Positions 1-9,592 of a stretch of 61,557 nucleotides of DNA are shown in pieces; the stretch's first letter is position 1; the number at the start of each line of letters is the position of its first letter. This DNA is from Bacteroidia bacterium 43-41 (GTDB lineage: Bacteria > Bacteroidota > Bacteroidia > Bacteroidales > Dysgonomonadaceae): NCBI GenBank assembly GCA_001898165.1, contig MKTD01000055.1, forward strand, positions 1 through 61,557, given 5' to 3'. The position numbers were made by a program, and so were the translations under genes. The notes beneath the pieces were generated by a model, which was not told where the DNA came from, searched no databases, and saw nothing but the letters and a program-made list of their open reading frames with translations.

Positions 1-14
1 ACCTGATTTCCAGG

Positions 15-50
15 GGGGGTCAGTATGCCCGGAATAGGGGGTCAGTATGC
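15..50. repeat. Paired 14-nt direct repeats, probable IS21-family end
   Basis: The 14-mer gggggtcagtatgc occurs at 15-28 and again at 37-50, a 22-nt period. Multiple short repeats of a GGGGGTCA type near the ends are typical of IS21-family elements in Bacteroidetes, so this may be the terminus of an element lying mostly outside the window. No transposase is present here, so the family assignment is from memory of such ends. Confidence 0.4.
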
Positions 51-107
51 TCCAAAATATCCACCATCCTGCCATTTCGTTTATAAACTACACTTTTTTC
101 AATAAAT

Positions 108-302
108 CTAAGACGATTTTATAATGATAAAATTTTCAATTGCACGTTTTTTAAGATGAAGGAATGCAATATTACAGTATTTTTTATGCAATACCATCAA
201 CTCACTTGATGCCTTGTAAATTTCTTCACGAATATGCGTATGCAAGGTCTTGTCATCCCAATATTCGGATTTCAACTCAGAAAGGTCAATTGATTTTTTC
301 AA
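108..302 (-). CDS. Doubtful short ORF or gene remnant
   Basis: A 64-codon open frame that would have to start at TTG. The frame continues open for a few codons further upstream without an ATG. The product is lysine- and isoleucine-rich, with no signal peptide or motif I recognise. It lies in an AT-rich accessory stretch between the presumed IS end and higA, and no convincing ribosome site precedes it. It may be the tail of a broken gene or noise. The rest of 303-467 shows nothing I can support. Confidence 0.2.
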   Translation of the reverse strand: MKKSIDLSELKSEYWDDKTLHTHIREEIYKASSELMVLHKKYCNIAFLHLKKRAIENFIIIKSS

Positions 303-467
303 TCGAGATGAGGTTAATTCATTAATAAATGAATAACGTCATTTTTTTAATAGAAAACAAGAAAAAAACAACTTAACTATGAAAAAAATAACTGTTTTTG
401 TGAAGTGGATGTTGACCCACCCATGAAGTTCGATACCGATTTATTTTCTGATATAAATGATTAATAA

Positions 468-812
468 TCAAAGCATAGCGGCGTGTTTACGCACATTTGC
501 GAGACGTTCGGAAAAGGATTTGTTTTGTCTTGCCGTATGCATGTTATAATCGGCTTGCATACGGATAAAAATACCGGCATCAATGCCCAATGCAGCTTCA
601 AAGAGCAAGGCGTATTCGGTTGTTACCGGACGTTTTGAATTCAACACTTCGTTCAGTACAGAATAAGCCACGCCCATTTGCGCAGCAAGGCGGCGTTGCG
701 ATATACCGCGATATTCAATTTCTTCTTTTAATATTTCGCCCGGATGCGTTGGTTCATACGGGGTGATGTTGTTTGCTATCATGCGGGGGTCAACCCCTTT
801 TAAAGTAATCAT
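468..812 (-). CDS. higA: HigA-type antitoxin, XRE-family DNA-binding protein
   Basis: Antitoxin partner of the HigB-like toxin encoded just upstream. It should bind and neutralise the toxin and repress the operon. The protein is 114 residues from the start at 812. The helix-turn-helix (about residues 34-62) contains GISQRRLAAQMGV and the recognition helix SVLNEVLNSKRPVT, preceded by the HPGEILKEEI motif typical of the VapI/HigA branch. The start at 812 is preferred to a longer frame because AAAGG, overlapping the toxin stop codon, sits just before it. A second ATG at 782 is possible. The toxin-first gene order is the hallmark of higBA modules. Confidence 0.85.
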   Translation of the reverse strand: MITLKGVDPRMIANNITPYEPTHPGEILKEEIEYRGISQRRLAAQMGVAYSVLNEVLNSKRPVTTEYALLFEAALGIDAGIFIRMQADYNMHTARQNKSFSERLANVRKHAAML

Positions 813-819
813 AATGCCT

Positions 820-1137
820 TTACTTATAATGGTTTGACAATTCGAGAATATTACATACCGAAACAATAGGTTCAGCCCCATTGTCGGTTACCGTAAACTC
901 AATACGGTATTGATTGTTTACCCTGATGGAAGAAATACCCGCTTTGTCGCCTTTCAATACCTCGTAATTCAACGAATTGATAGTAAACAAGTCTTCTATT
1001 CTTTCTGCACTTTCAAGGGTTTTAATACGTTCCCTGTATCTTTTCGCAATATCCGGTTGAAATCGGTGTTTCTTGTCCGTTGTTTTGCCCTTTTCGTACA
1101 AATCACGCAAGTATTCTTTTTCAAAAGATACAATCAT
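820..1137 (-). CDS. higB: HigB-type toxin (RelE superfamily, plasmid maintenance killer)
   Basis: 105-residue protein matching the HigB/RelE-like ribosome-dependent mRNA interferase fold: an N-terminal helix segment (EYLRDLYEKGKT), KRYRERIKTLESAERIEDL, then LKGDKAGISSIRVNNQYRIEF, the conserved strand region of this family. It would cleave mRNA on ribosomes when free of HigA. Only 7 nt separate its stop from higA, so the two are probably translationally coupled. A Bacteroidetes-type -7 box lies just upstream (1158-1165), giving a very short leader. Full length, with no sign of decay. Confidence 0.85.
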   Translation of the reverse strand: MIVSFEKEYLRDLYEKGKTTDKKHRFQPDIAKRYRERIKTLESAERIEDLFTINSLNYEVLKGDKAGISSIRVNNQYRIEFTVTDNGAEPIVSVCNILELSNHYK

Positions 1138-1157
1138 ACCGTTTCATTTATTGGATA

Positions 1158-1165
1158 CAAAGATA
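1158..1165 (-). promoter_or_regulatory. -7 promoter box of higBA
   Basis: On the minus strand this reads TATCTTTG, an exact match to the Bacteroidetes -7 consensus TAnnTTTG. It sits about 20 nt before the higB start, so the mRNA would be nearly leaderless. No clear -33 TTTG was found. Confidence 0.5.
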
Positions 1166-1196
1166 ATCCTAATTTTTGATTATTCGCAAAAAGTAG

Positions 1197-1427
1197 AACA
1201 TTTTTATAAAATCAGAAAAGATCGGCTCTGATACAGAAAATGATACAGATGGTATAGAAAGTGGTACAGAAAAATTAACTTTACGAGAAACTAAAATTCT
1301 TTTCTTAATAAAGAAAGATAATTTTGTATCACGGAAAACAATAACTCAAAATTTGGGATTTACACCTTTTTTATACCCTGTAAAAATAAAAACTCCTGAT
1401 TATCAGTTTGATATCAGGAGTTTTACG
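1197..1427 (+). pseudogene. Decayed C-terminal fragment with winged-helix signature
   Basis: A frame without ATG, open from just after a stop at 1194-1196, reads SDTENDTDGIESGTEK and then LTLRETKILFLIKK and SRKTITQNLGF. The latter resembles the C-terminal winged helix of Bacteroidetes AlbA_2/RecG-like putative transcription regulators (pattern ETxxxILxLIxxNxxxTxxELAxxLG). The frame has no start and runs into the tRNA-Leu terminator, so only a relic is left. This is an inference from pattern, not a database match. Confidence 0.35.
1391..1422 (-). terminator. Rho-independent terminator of tRNA-Leu
   Basis: A 10-bp perfect stem (aactcctgat pairing with atcaggagtt) with a 12-nt loop. On the minus strand it is followed by a TTTTTATTTT tract. 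It starts 5 nt after the mature tRNA end. Confidence 0.75.
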
Positions 1428-1511
1428 TACCCAGAGCCGGGATCGAACCGGCATGGAAGTGAATCCACTGGTGTTTGAGACCAGCGCGTCTACCAATTCC
1501 GCCATCTGGGC
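1428..1511 (-). tRNA. tRNA-Leu, anticodon CAA
   Basis: The minus strand folds into a class II tRNA. The acceptor GCCCAGA pairs with TCTGGGT (G1-U72 wobble), the D-arm is of the GGCGGAATTGGTAGACGC type, and the anticodon stem CTGGT/ACCAG carries loop CTCAAAC (anticodon CAA). It has a long variable arm and the T-arm GCCGGTTCGATCCCGGC. CCA is not encoded. It decodes UUG. A -7 box precedes it and a terminator follows. Confidence 0.95.
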
Positions 1512-1531
1512 ATTTCGTAGAAAAACGACTG

Positions 1532-1539
1532 CAAAAGTA
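1532..1539 (-). promoter_or_regulatory. -7 promoter box of tRNA-Leu
   Basis: Minus strand TACTTTTG matches TAnnTTTG, about 20 nt before the tRNA 5' end. A TTTG lies upstream at a shorter spacing than the usual -33 position. Confidence 0.5.
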
Positions 1540-1727
1540 CATAAAAATTTCAAAAATAAAAATGATTGAGCTCTTTTTATTTTAAATTATTCAAAAAGGA
1601 GAGGCCGCTTGAAATTAAATGGGTAATTGTTAAAACAATCCCGCAACGGAAAGCGTTATACAGGGAAGAAAAAATATATAATACAATCGGAAAAGTGTCT
1701 AAATCACTCAGTCTGTAAGATTACGTT

Positions 1728-2807
1728 ATGAAGAACAACAATTTTTGTGTTATTATGGGAGGTGGGATCGGAAGCCGATTCTGGCCTTTTAGTAAAGAAG
1801 ACAGGCCTAAGCAGTTCCTCGATTTTTTTGGTACGGGGCGTTCGCTTCTGCAGAGTACGTTCGATCGGTTTAAAAAAATAATTCCCATCGAAAATATTTT
1901 CGTCGTAACCAACGACGCGTATGCGGAGCTAACCCTAAAACAATTACCCGAGTTGTCGAAAGAGCAGGTGCTTCTTGAACCGTTGAGAAGGAATACCGCA
2001 CCCGCAATCGCCTATTCTGTGTTTCATATCCAGGCGATTAATCCGGACGCGAATATCGTGGTGGCTCCTTCCGATCATCTTATTTTGAAAGAAGATATTT
2101 TCCTGTCGGAAATAGAGCGTGGACTACAATTTGTGGAAAAGAACCCTTTCCTGCTGACATTGGGTATTAAGCCCAGCCGTCCTGAAACAGGTTACGGCTA
2201 TATTCAGGAGAGCCACGAAGAGGTTGACGGCATTCGGAAAGTGAAAACTTTTACGGAAAAGCCTAATATTGAGTTGGCTAAGGTCTTCTATGAAAGTGGC
2301 GAATTCGTTTGGAATTCGGGGATATTTCTTTGGAGCGTAAAAGCTATTGTAGAAGCTTTTAAAATGTATTTACCCGATATCGTAAATAAGTTCAACGAAG
2401 GCAAAGAATTCTTTAACACTCCCCGTGAGAAGGAGTTTATAGATCAGGCATTTCCGTTTTGTCCCAATATCTCCATCGATTACGGAATAATGGAAGAGGC
2501 GGACAACGTATATGTTATCGGCTCTGATTTTGGGTGGTCTGATCTGGGTACCTGGGGTTCGTTACACGAAATAACCCCGAAAGACGAGAATGACAATGCC
2601 AGTTTACACTGCAAAACGTTGTACATCGAAAGTAACGACAACGTAGTGACCATGAGCGATGACAAGCTTGTGGTGATACAGGGGCTTGACGGGTATATTG
2701 TGGCTGAATCGGATAATGCGTTGCTGATCTGCAAAAAAGAGGAAGAGCAGCGTATCAAGCACTTTGTGACCGATGTGAAGTTCCGCTTCGGCGATGAATA
2801 CATTTAG
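1728..2807 (+). CDS. manC: Mannose-1-phosphate guanylyltransferase (GDP-mannose pyrophosphorylase)
   Basis: Converts mannose-1-phosphate and GTP into GDP-mannose, precursor of mannosyl and fucosyl groups in surface glycans and, in this phylum, of protein O-glycans. The 359-residue protein has the nucleotidyltransferase signature GGGIGSRFWPFS at residues 11-22 followed by RPKQF at 26-30, the sugar-phosphate-binding FTEKPN segment and VWNSGIFLWS. It is the short Bacteroidetes form without the C-terminal mannose-6-phosphate isomerase domain found in bifunctional ManC/AlgA proteins. It converges with glnN, with only 6 nt between stop codons and no obvious terminator. Confidence 0.93.
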   Translation: MKNNNFCVIMGGGIGSRFWPFSKEDRPKQFLDFFGTGRSLLQSTFDRFKKIIPIENIFVVTNDAYAELTLKQLPELSKEQVLLEPLRRNTAPAIAYSVFHIQAINPDANIVVAPSDHLILKEDIFLSEIERGLQFVEKNPFLLTLGIKPSRPETGYGYIQESHEEVDGIRKVKTFTEKPNIELAKVFYESGEFVWNSGIFLWSVKAIVEAFKMYLPDIVNKFNEGKEFFNTPREKEFIDQAFPFCPNISIDYGIMEEADNVYVIGSDFGWSDLGTWGSLHEITPKDENDNASLHCKTLYIESNDNVVTMSDDKLVVIQGLDGYIVAESDNALLICKKEEEQRIKHFVTDVKFRFGDEYI

Positions 2808-2813
2808 ATAGAA

Positions 2814-5009
2814 TCAGCTGATAAACAGCAGTTCCCGATATTTGGGCAGGGGCCACATCTGGTTATCTACCATCAGTTCCAGCTTATCGATATGGTAGCG
2901 GATAACGGACAGGAAAGGCTCGACCGTATCGTGATAGGCAATAGCTTTTTCGCGGGCGTCTTCGAGCTTATTTGCCGATTTCCGTGCATCCACCATATCG
3001 TCAACGTTGGTCTTTATGGCTGAAATATGCGTTGCAATCTCTTCGATCAGCGCCGCATCTTCTTTGGAAAGCCGGGCTGCCCTTTCTTTGTCGAAAACCA
3101 TACGCATTTTATACAGGTTGTCCAGCAGCATCGACTGATACTGTGTTGCCACGGGAATGATGTGGTTCATGCTTAAGTCGCCCAATACACGCGCTTCTAT
3201 CTGAATCTTTTTAGTATAGGTCTCCCACTTCACTTCGTTCCGGGCATGAAGTTCACGCTCATTCAGCACGCCGACGCTTTCGTACATTCTTACACTCCGG
3301 TCGGAAAGGTACGCATCGAAAATCAACGGTACACTCGTTTCACAATCGAGTCCGCGTTTCAGGGCTTCTTCTTTCCACTCGTCACTGTATCCGTTTCCAT
3401 CGAACCGGATAGGCTTACACTCCTTGATGTAAAGACGGATAGTATCGAAAATGGCTTGTTCTTTCTTCATGCCCTCTTTTATTTTGTTGTCGATCTCCTT
3501 TTTAAAATCGATCAGCTGGGCGGCCACCACGGCATTCAATGCGCTCATGGCCGATGAACAGTTGGCCGATGATCCTACGGCACGAAATTCGAACCGGTTT
3601 CCGGTAAATGCAAAGGGCGAAGTGCGGTTCCGGTCGGTATTGTCAATCAGCACTTCGGGAATATGGGAAATGCCCAGTTTCATCTTGCGAAGCTCGTCCA
3701 TCGTGATGTCATCGTCGTCGGAACTCTCTTCTATTTTATCGAGCACGGATGAAAGCTGCGAGCCGAGAAACACGGAAATTATTGCCGGGGGCGCTTCATT
3801 GGCACCTAAGCGGTGAGCATTCTGTGCCGACATAATGGATGCTTTGAGCAGGCTGTTGTGTTTGTAAACCGCCATCAGCGTGTTGATAAGGAACGTCACA
3901 AACCGGAGATTTTCGTGCGCTGTCTTGCCGGGCGTGAAAAGCCCTATGCCGGTATCGGTGCCCAGCGACCAGTTGTTGTGTTTGCCCGATCCGTTTACGC
4001 CGGCGAACGGCTTTTCGTGTAACAGCAACTTGAAATTGTGTTTGGCGGCAATCTTATGCATCAGCGACATTATCAACAGGTTCTGATCGACTGCCAGATT
4101 GGTCTCACCGTAAATGGGTGCCAGCTCGAACTGGTTGGGCGCCACTTCGTTGTGGCGTGTTTTCAGCGGAATACCGTATTTGTAAGCTTCGTATTCCACT
4201 TCGCGCATAAACGCTACCACGCGCGGCGGAACCGCACCGAAGTAATGGTCCTCCAGCTGCTGGTTTTTAGCACTTTCATGTCCCATAAGCGTCCTTTCGG
4301 TCAGATTCAGATCGGGACGGGCAACATACAACGCCTGATCTACCAGAAAATATTCCTGTTCCCAACCCAAGTAGGAATATACTTTTTTCACGTTCGGATC
4401 AAAGAGCTTGCAAACTTCCACAGCCGCTTTGTCTATAGCCGATAGCGATTTCAACAGCGGCGTTTTATAATCGAGCGCTTCGCCCGTGTATGAAATAAAG
4501 ACGGTGGGAATACAGAGCGTATCTTCGATAATGAATGCCGGTGACGACGGATCCCAGGCCGTATAACCCCGGGCCTCGAAGGTATTCCTGATGCCGCCGC
4601 TGGGAAAACTCGACGCGTCCGGCTCCTGCTGTGCGAGAAGCTTTCCGGAGAACCGCTCGATGATGTTTCCGCCCGGCCCGTTCATGTAATCTACAAAAGA
4701 GTCGTGTTTTTCAGCCGTGCCTTCCGTAAGTGGCTGGAACCAGTGTGTGTAGTGTGTGGCACCCATCTCAATGGCCCACATTTTCATTCCGGCCGCCACA
4801 TGATCGGCAATTTCGCGCTGCAGCGTTATCCCCTGGTCAATGGCGTCGAGAACGGTGTTCATCGTCTCTTTGGAAAGATATTTTGACATTTGTGTCCGGT
4901 TGAACACGTTCCTGCCGAAATATTCCGACGGGAGCTGATCGGGGACTGAAATTTCTACGGGAACTCTTTTTGAAGCTTCCTCTACCGCTTTGAACCTGAG
5001 TGTTGACAT
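2814..5009 (-). CDS. glnN: Type III glutamine synthetase
   Basis: ATP-dependent synthesis of glutamine from glutamate and ammonia. Length (731 aa) and motifs identify the large GSIII class typical of Bacteroides rather than GlnA type I. The conserved block RHNEVAPNQFELAPIYGE occurs mid-protein, followed by LLLHEKPFAGVNGSGKHNNW (substrate and ATP site). The RNRTSPFAFTGNRFEFRAVG block lies nearer the C-terminus. The N-terminus has the typical FGRNVFNRTQM stretch. It is divergent from the S46 peptidase gene and shares a 118-nt intergenic region with it. A -7 box on the minus strand (5051-5058) suggests its own promoter; no riboswitch was seen. Confidence 0.96.
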   Translation of the reverse strand: MSTLRFKAVEEASKRVPVEISVPDQLPSEYFGRNVFNRTQMSKYLSKETMNTVLDAIDQGITLQREIADHVAAGMKMWAIEMGATHYTHWFQPLTEGTAEKHDSFVDYMNGPGGNIIERFSGKLLAQQEPDASSFPSGGIRNTFEARGYTAWDPSSPAFIIEDTLCIPTVFISYTGEALDYKTPLLKSLSAIDKAAVEVCKLFDPNVKKVYSYLGWEQEYFLVDQALYVARPDLNLTERTLMGHESAKNQQLEDHYFGAVPPRVVAFMREVEYEAYKYGIPLKTRHNEVAPNQFELAPIYGETNLAVDQNLLIMSLMHKIAAKHNFKLLLHEKPFAGVNGSGKHNNWSLGTDTGIGLFTPGKTAHENLRFVTFLINTLMAVYKHNSLLKASIMSAQNAHRLGANEAPPAIISVFLGSQLSSVLDKIEESSDDDDITMDELRKMKLGISHIPEVLIDNTDRNRTSPFAFTGNRFEFRAVGSSANCSSAMSALNAVVAAQLIDFKKEIDNKIKEGMKKEQAIFDTIRLYIKECKPIRFDGNGYSDEWKEEALKRGLDCETSVPLIFDAYLSDRSVRMYESVGVLNERELHARNEVKWETYTKKIQIEARVLGDLSMNHIIPVATQYQSMLLDNLYKMRMVFDKERAARLSKEDAALIEEIATHISAIKTNVDDMVDARKSANKLEDAREKAIAYHDTVEPFLSVIRYHIDKLELMVDNQMWPLPKYRELLFIS

Positions 5010-5050
5010 AAAATTGATGTTTTTTTAGTGCTTGTATTCCGATAACCGTG

Positions 5051-5071
5051 CAAAATTAATCATTATCTTCG
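5051..5071. promoter_or_regulatory. Divergent -7 boxes for glnN and the S46 peptidase
   Basis: On the minus strand 5051-5058 reads TAATTTTG, an exact TAnnTTTG box for glnN. On the plus strand 5064-5071 reads TATCTTCG, one mismatch from consensus, placed 56 nt before the peptidase start. The two are only 5 nt apart, so the promoters face away from each other and overlap. Confidence 0.45.
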
Positions 5072-5127
5072 CCATATGGAAATATGCGTATAATTAATTA
5101 TTCATTGAATCAATCAAAAAACAGAGT

Positions 5128-7293
5128 ATGAAAAAATCATTTTTAATCCTGATCTTTATCTTGCCCGCATTTTTTCTCTTTGCTGATGAAGGGATGTGGA
5201 TGCTGCACCTGTTGAAACAACAAAAATATCCCGAGATGAAAAAGCTGGGATTGAAATTAAAAGATTATGATATTTACAATCCCGACGGAGCATCGATAAA
5301 AGATGCGGTTGTTCAGTTTGGAAGCGGATGTACAGGCGAGGTGATCTCTTCTCAGGGATTGGTGTTAACCAATCATCACTGCGGATACGGGCAAATACAA
5401 AACCATAGTTCGTTGGAACATAATTACCTGGAAAACGGATTTTGGGCAATGACCAAGACCGAAGAGCTCCCCAATCCGGGACTGACGGTTACTTTTATCG
5501 ACAAGATTGAAGATGTGACCGATTATGTGAAAAAATGCCTCGAGCGGGATAAATCGCTGGATAAAGACGGGGTTTTCTTCCTTTCTCCCAGATATCTGAA
5601 AAGTATTGCAATGGAGAGGGTGGGGGCTGAGTTCCTGAGAAATAATGCTGGAAGCGATGTCGAGATTAAACCGTTCTTTGATGGGAACCGGTATTTTATG
5701 TTTATCAAAAAGATCTACTCCGATGTTCGTTTAGTGGGCGCGCCGCCAAGCTCTATAGGGAAGTTCGGCGCCGATACCGATAACTGGATGTGGCCGCGCC
5801 ACACGGGCGACTTTTCCGTTTTCCGTATTTATGCCGATAAAAACGGCAATCCCGCCCCTTACTCTCCCGATAATGTTCCGTTGAAACCCAAGCGCTGGCT
5901 TACCGTTTCCACCAAAGGGGCAAAAGAAAATGATTTTGCCATGATCCTCGGATTTCCCGGAACAACCAATAAATTTTACACTTCGTGGGAAGTTGCGGAA
6001 AGGCGTGATATCGATAATGCGGTACGAATTAATATGCGTCGGGTTCGTCAGGAAACCCTGTTGAGAGAAATGCTTGCCGACCCACAGGTGAATATTCAGT
6101 ATGCTTCGAAATACACAGGTTCCACCAATGCTTATAAGAGCGCTATCGGTTCGAATTGGGCGATTGATAAGCGTAATTTTATAATGACAAAACAGCAACA
6201 ACAGGAGAGACTTATCCATTGGGCGGAGAAAAATAACAAACGGCACTGTCTTGCTGCTCTCGATACGATACAAAACATTGTATTGCAACGCAGCGATCTC
6301 CGTTTCAGGGATCGGATGCTGAACGAAGGAATTATCAGGGGAATTGAGTTCGCAAATATACCGACTCGAAATGCCGACTCGTTGATCCTTGCCCTTCAAA
6401 GCAAAAACGAAAAAAAGACAGAGAATTTCACGTCGTTGTTTCTCAACGATTTCCGGAATTTTGCCAACAAAAACTACAACGCTGAAGTGGATAAAAAAGT
6501 ATCCAAAGCTATGATTGCGGAATATATCCGATTGATCCCAAAAGATAAACAGCCCGGAGGCTTTACCGATTTGTACACTGCATTTGAAGGAGATGTAAAT
6601 AAATTTGTGGATAATGTCTTTGAAAATTCTGTTTTTGGAAGTGAAGCCAACATGGAGAGATTCCTTTCTAATCCGTCGCCAGAAACGCTAATCGATGACG
6701 CGATGCTTAACTTTGCCAAATCTGTAAAGGAGGAAGAAGCAAAATTAATGGATAAGCAAAATGCATTTACCCGTGCCTATAATATTGCCCGTCGTACTTA
6801 TCTGAACGGAATATTGGAAATGGACGGGGCAATGGCGTATGCTCCCGATGCCAATCTTACACTCAGGCTTGCTTACGGACAGTTGAAAGGTTATGAGCCC
6901 CGCGATGCCGTTTACTACAAACCACAAACCACGGTAGAAGGTATTATGGAGAAAGAAGATCCTCAGAATTGGGAATTTGTTGTGCCCGGAAAACTAAAAG
7001 AACTTTACCGTAGCGGCGATTTCGGGCGTTATGCTTTGCCCGACGGCAAAATGCCGGTGGCATTTATGGCATCCACACATACTACGGGTGGAAACTCGGG
7101 CAGCCCGGTTATGAACGCCAACGGCGAATTAATCGGTATAAACTTCGACCGTAACTGGGAAGGTGTTGGCGGAGACATTCAATATCTTCCCGATTATCAG
7201 CGAAGTATTATAGTGGATATCCGTTATGTGTTGTTCATAATAGATAAATTTGCCGGTGCTACGCATCTGATCGAGGAGATGGACGTCAGATAG
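5128..7293 (+). CDS. S46 family dipeptidyl-peptidase, DPP11-like (Asp/Glu-specific)
   Basis: Periplasmic serine exopeptidase releasing dipeptides from the N-terminus of peptides, a key step in peptide feeding by asaccharolytic Bacteroidetes. The 721-aa protein has a signal peptide (residues 1-19, cleaved before DEGMW). Its chymotrypsin-like triad lies in TNHHC (H84), HTGDFS (D228) and TGGNSGSP (S657). The residue 18 positions after the catalytic serine, which fixes P1 specificity in this family, is Arg675 within FDRNWEGVGG. Arg at this place is characteristic of DPP11 (acidic P1), Gly of DPP7 (hydrophobic P1). Length fits the family (700-720). Specificity is inferred from this residue. Confidence 0.92.
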   Translation: MKKSFLILIFILPAFFLFADEGMWMLHLLKQQKYPEMKKLGLKLKDYDIYNPDGASIKDAVVQFGSGCTGEVISSQGLVLTNHHCGYGQIQNHSSLEHNYLENGFWAMTKTEELPNPGLTVTFIDKIEDVTDYVKKCLERDKSLDKDGVFFLSPRYLKSIAMERVGAEFLRNNAGSDVEIKPFFDGNRYFMFIKKIYSDVRLVGAPPSSIGKFGADTDNWMWPRHTGDFSVFRIYADKNGNPAPYSPDNVPLKPKRWLTVSTKGAKENDFAMILGFPGTTNKFYTSWEVAERRDIDNAVRINMRRVRQETLLREMLADPQVNIQYASKYTGSTNAYKSAIGSNWAIDKRNFIMTKQQQQERLIHWAEKNNKRHCLAALDTIQNIVLQRSDLRFRDRMLNEGIIRGIEFANIPTRNADSLILALQSKNEKKTENFTSLFLNDFRNFANKNYNAEVDKKVSKAMIAEYIRLIPKDKQPGGFTDLYTAFEGDVNKFVDNVFENSVFGSEANMERFLSNPSPETLIDDAMLNFAKSVKEEEAKLMDKQNAFTRAYNIARRTYLNGILEMDGAMAYAPDANLTLRLAYGQLKGYEPRDAVYYKPQTTVEGIMEKEDPQNWEFVVPGKLKELYRSGDFGRYALPDGKMPVAFMASTHTTGGNSGSPVMNANGELIGINFDRNWEGVGGDIQYLPDYQRSIIVDIRYVLFIIDKFAGATHLIEEMDVR

Positions 7294-7334
7294 AAAAAAA
7301 TCACAAAAGATATTATTAATAGATAAAAAGGTCA

Positions 7335-7342
7335 TATATTTG
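7335..7342 (+). promoter_or_regulatory. -7 promoter box before the lipoprotein gene
   Basis: TATATTTG matches TAnnTTTG, 31 nt before the start at 7374. It separates this gene from the S46 peptidase upstream. Confidence 0.45.
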
Positions 7343-7373
7343 TATGGGGTAAATCCTATTAAATACGGTAATC

Positions 7374-7919
7374 ATGAAAACGAAATTATTTTACTTTGCA
7401 TTTGTTTGCGTGATTGCATTACTGACCGGATGTGGAACAGCGCAAAAAGGATTGAAAAGTGAAACGGCAAGCCGCATGTTTGGCTTGTGGGAAGTGAAAG
7501 CCATTCACAACAGTAACGAGGGAGGCTATAAAAAGATGCCTCACGGGATGTTTAAGATGATTATCGATGACGGCAGGTTTGTTAATTTTATGACAACTGC
7601 GGAAGGGGCCATGATCACAGTTGACGGAACGTACAGATTGGTTGGAGATTCCCTTTATATCGAAGAGATTGATCATTCTTTCAACAGGACACAGATTGGA
7701 AAAGACAATCCGTTGAATTTGAAATTATCCGGACATAAGTTTATGTATCTGAGGTGGTTTCAGGTGGTCGATGAGTTTGGTAAAAACCAAAATCAATGGG
7801 TTGAGGAGATATGGCAACGGGTAGAACTTGAAGATATGGAAGTGAGCCGTATCGATTTGGAGCAAGAGCTCAGAGCCTTGGTGAGGGATCCTGAAGTGAT
7901 CAGGAAAGTGATTAATTGA
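7374..7919 (+). CDS. Lipoprotein with a DUF4488-like lipocalin-type domain
   Basis: 181-aa protein with a lipoprotein signal (MKTKLFYFAFVCVIALLTGC, lipobox cysteine 20), so it is exported and lipidated. The body reads like the Bacteroidetes DUF4488 family: FGLWEVKAIH, then FKMIIDDGRFVNF, DGTYRLVGDSLYIEEI and a W/F-rich strand region, suggesting a small beta-barrel. Function unknown. A C-terminal charged tail (about residues 150-181) is unlike the compact core. It has its own promoter and ends at a strong bidirectional terminator. Confidence 0.75.
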   Translation: MKTKLFYFAFVCVIALLTGCGTAQKGLKSETASRMFGLWEVKAIHNSNEGGYKKMPHGMFKMIIDDGRFVNFMTTAEGAMITVDGTYRLVGDSLYIEEIDHSFNRTQIGKDNPLNLKLSGHKFMYLRWFQVVDEFGKNQNQWVEEIWQRVELEDMEVSRIDLEQELRALVRDPEVIRKVIN

Positions 7920-7940
7920 TCTTTCCGCCGGAACGAATTG

Positions 7941-7976
7941 AAAAGAGCGTGAGAAGATTTGTTCTCACGCTCTTTT
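7941..7976. terminator. Bidirectional rho-independent terminator
   Basis: A 14-bp perfect stem (aaaagagcgtgaga pairing with tctcacgctctttt) and an 8-nt loop. A-run and T-run lie on either side, so it serves both the lipoprotein gene on the plus strand and metY on the minus strand. Confidence 0.85.
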
Positions 7977-8019
7977 ACCTGTATTAACTTACCGGGATTC
8001 AAAAAAGATCCTGTAGTTA

Positions 8020-9330
<1,311 letters not shown>

Positions 9331-9592
9331 TTATTGAAGTTTTTGAAATAACCTAAATGCAGCAAAATTGTTCTTGTGCCGGATTATTTAAAATTATTAT
9401 TTCACCGCTTGAGCCGCATACACTATTCAAGAACAGACGCGAAAGTTGAATCAAAATAAAATCGATAATCCGTTTTTTGTGACAAAATGCTAAAGTGCAA
9501 AAGTAAAAGAAAATAGGAGAAATCGGCGCAAATAAGTGTTAAATGTGCAATTCATGGCTATTTTTACGACGTTTTGCCGAAAAACGGTATTT

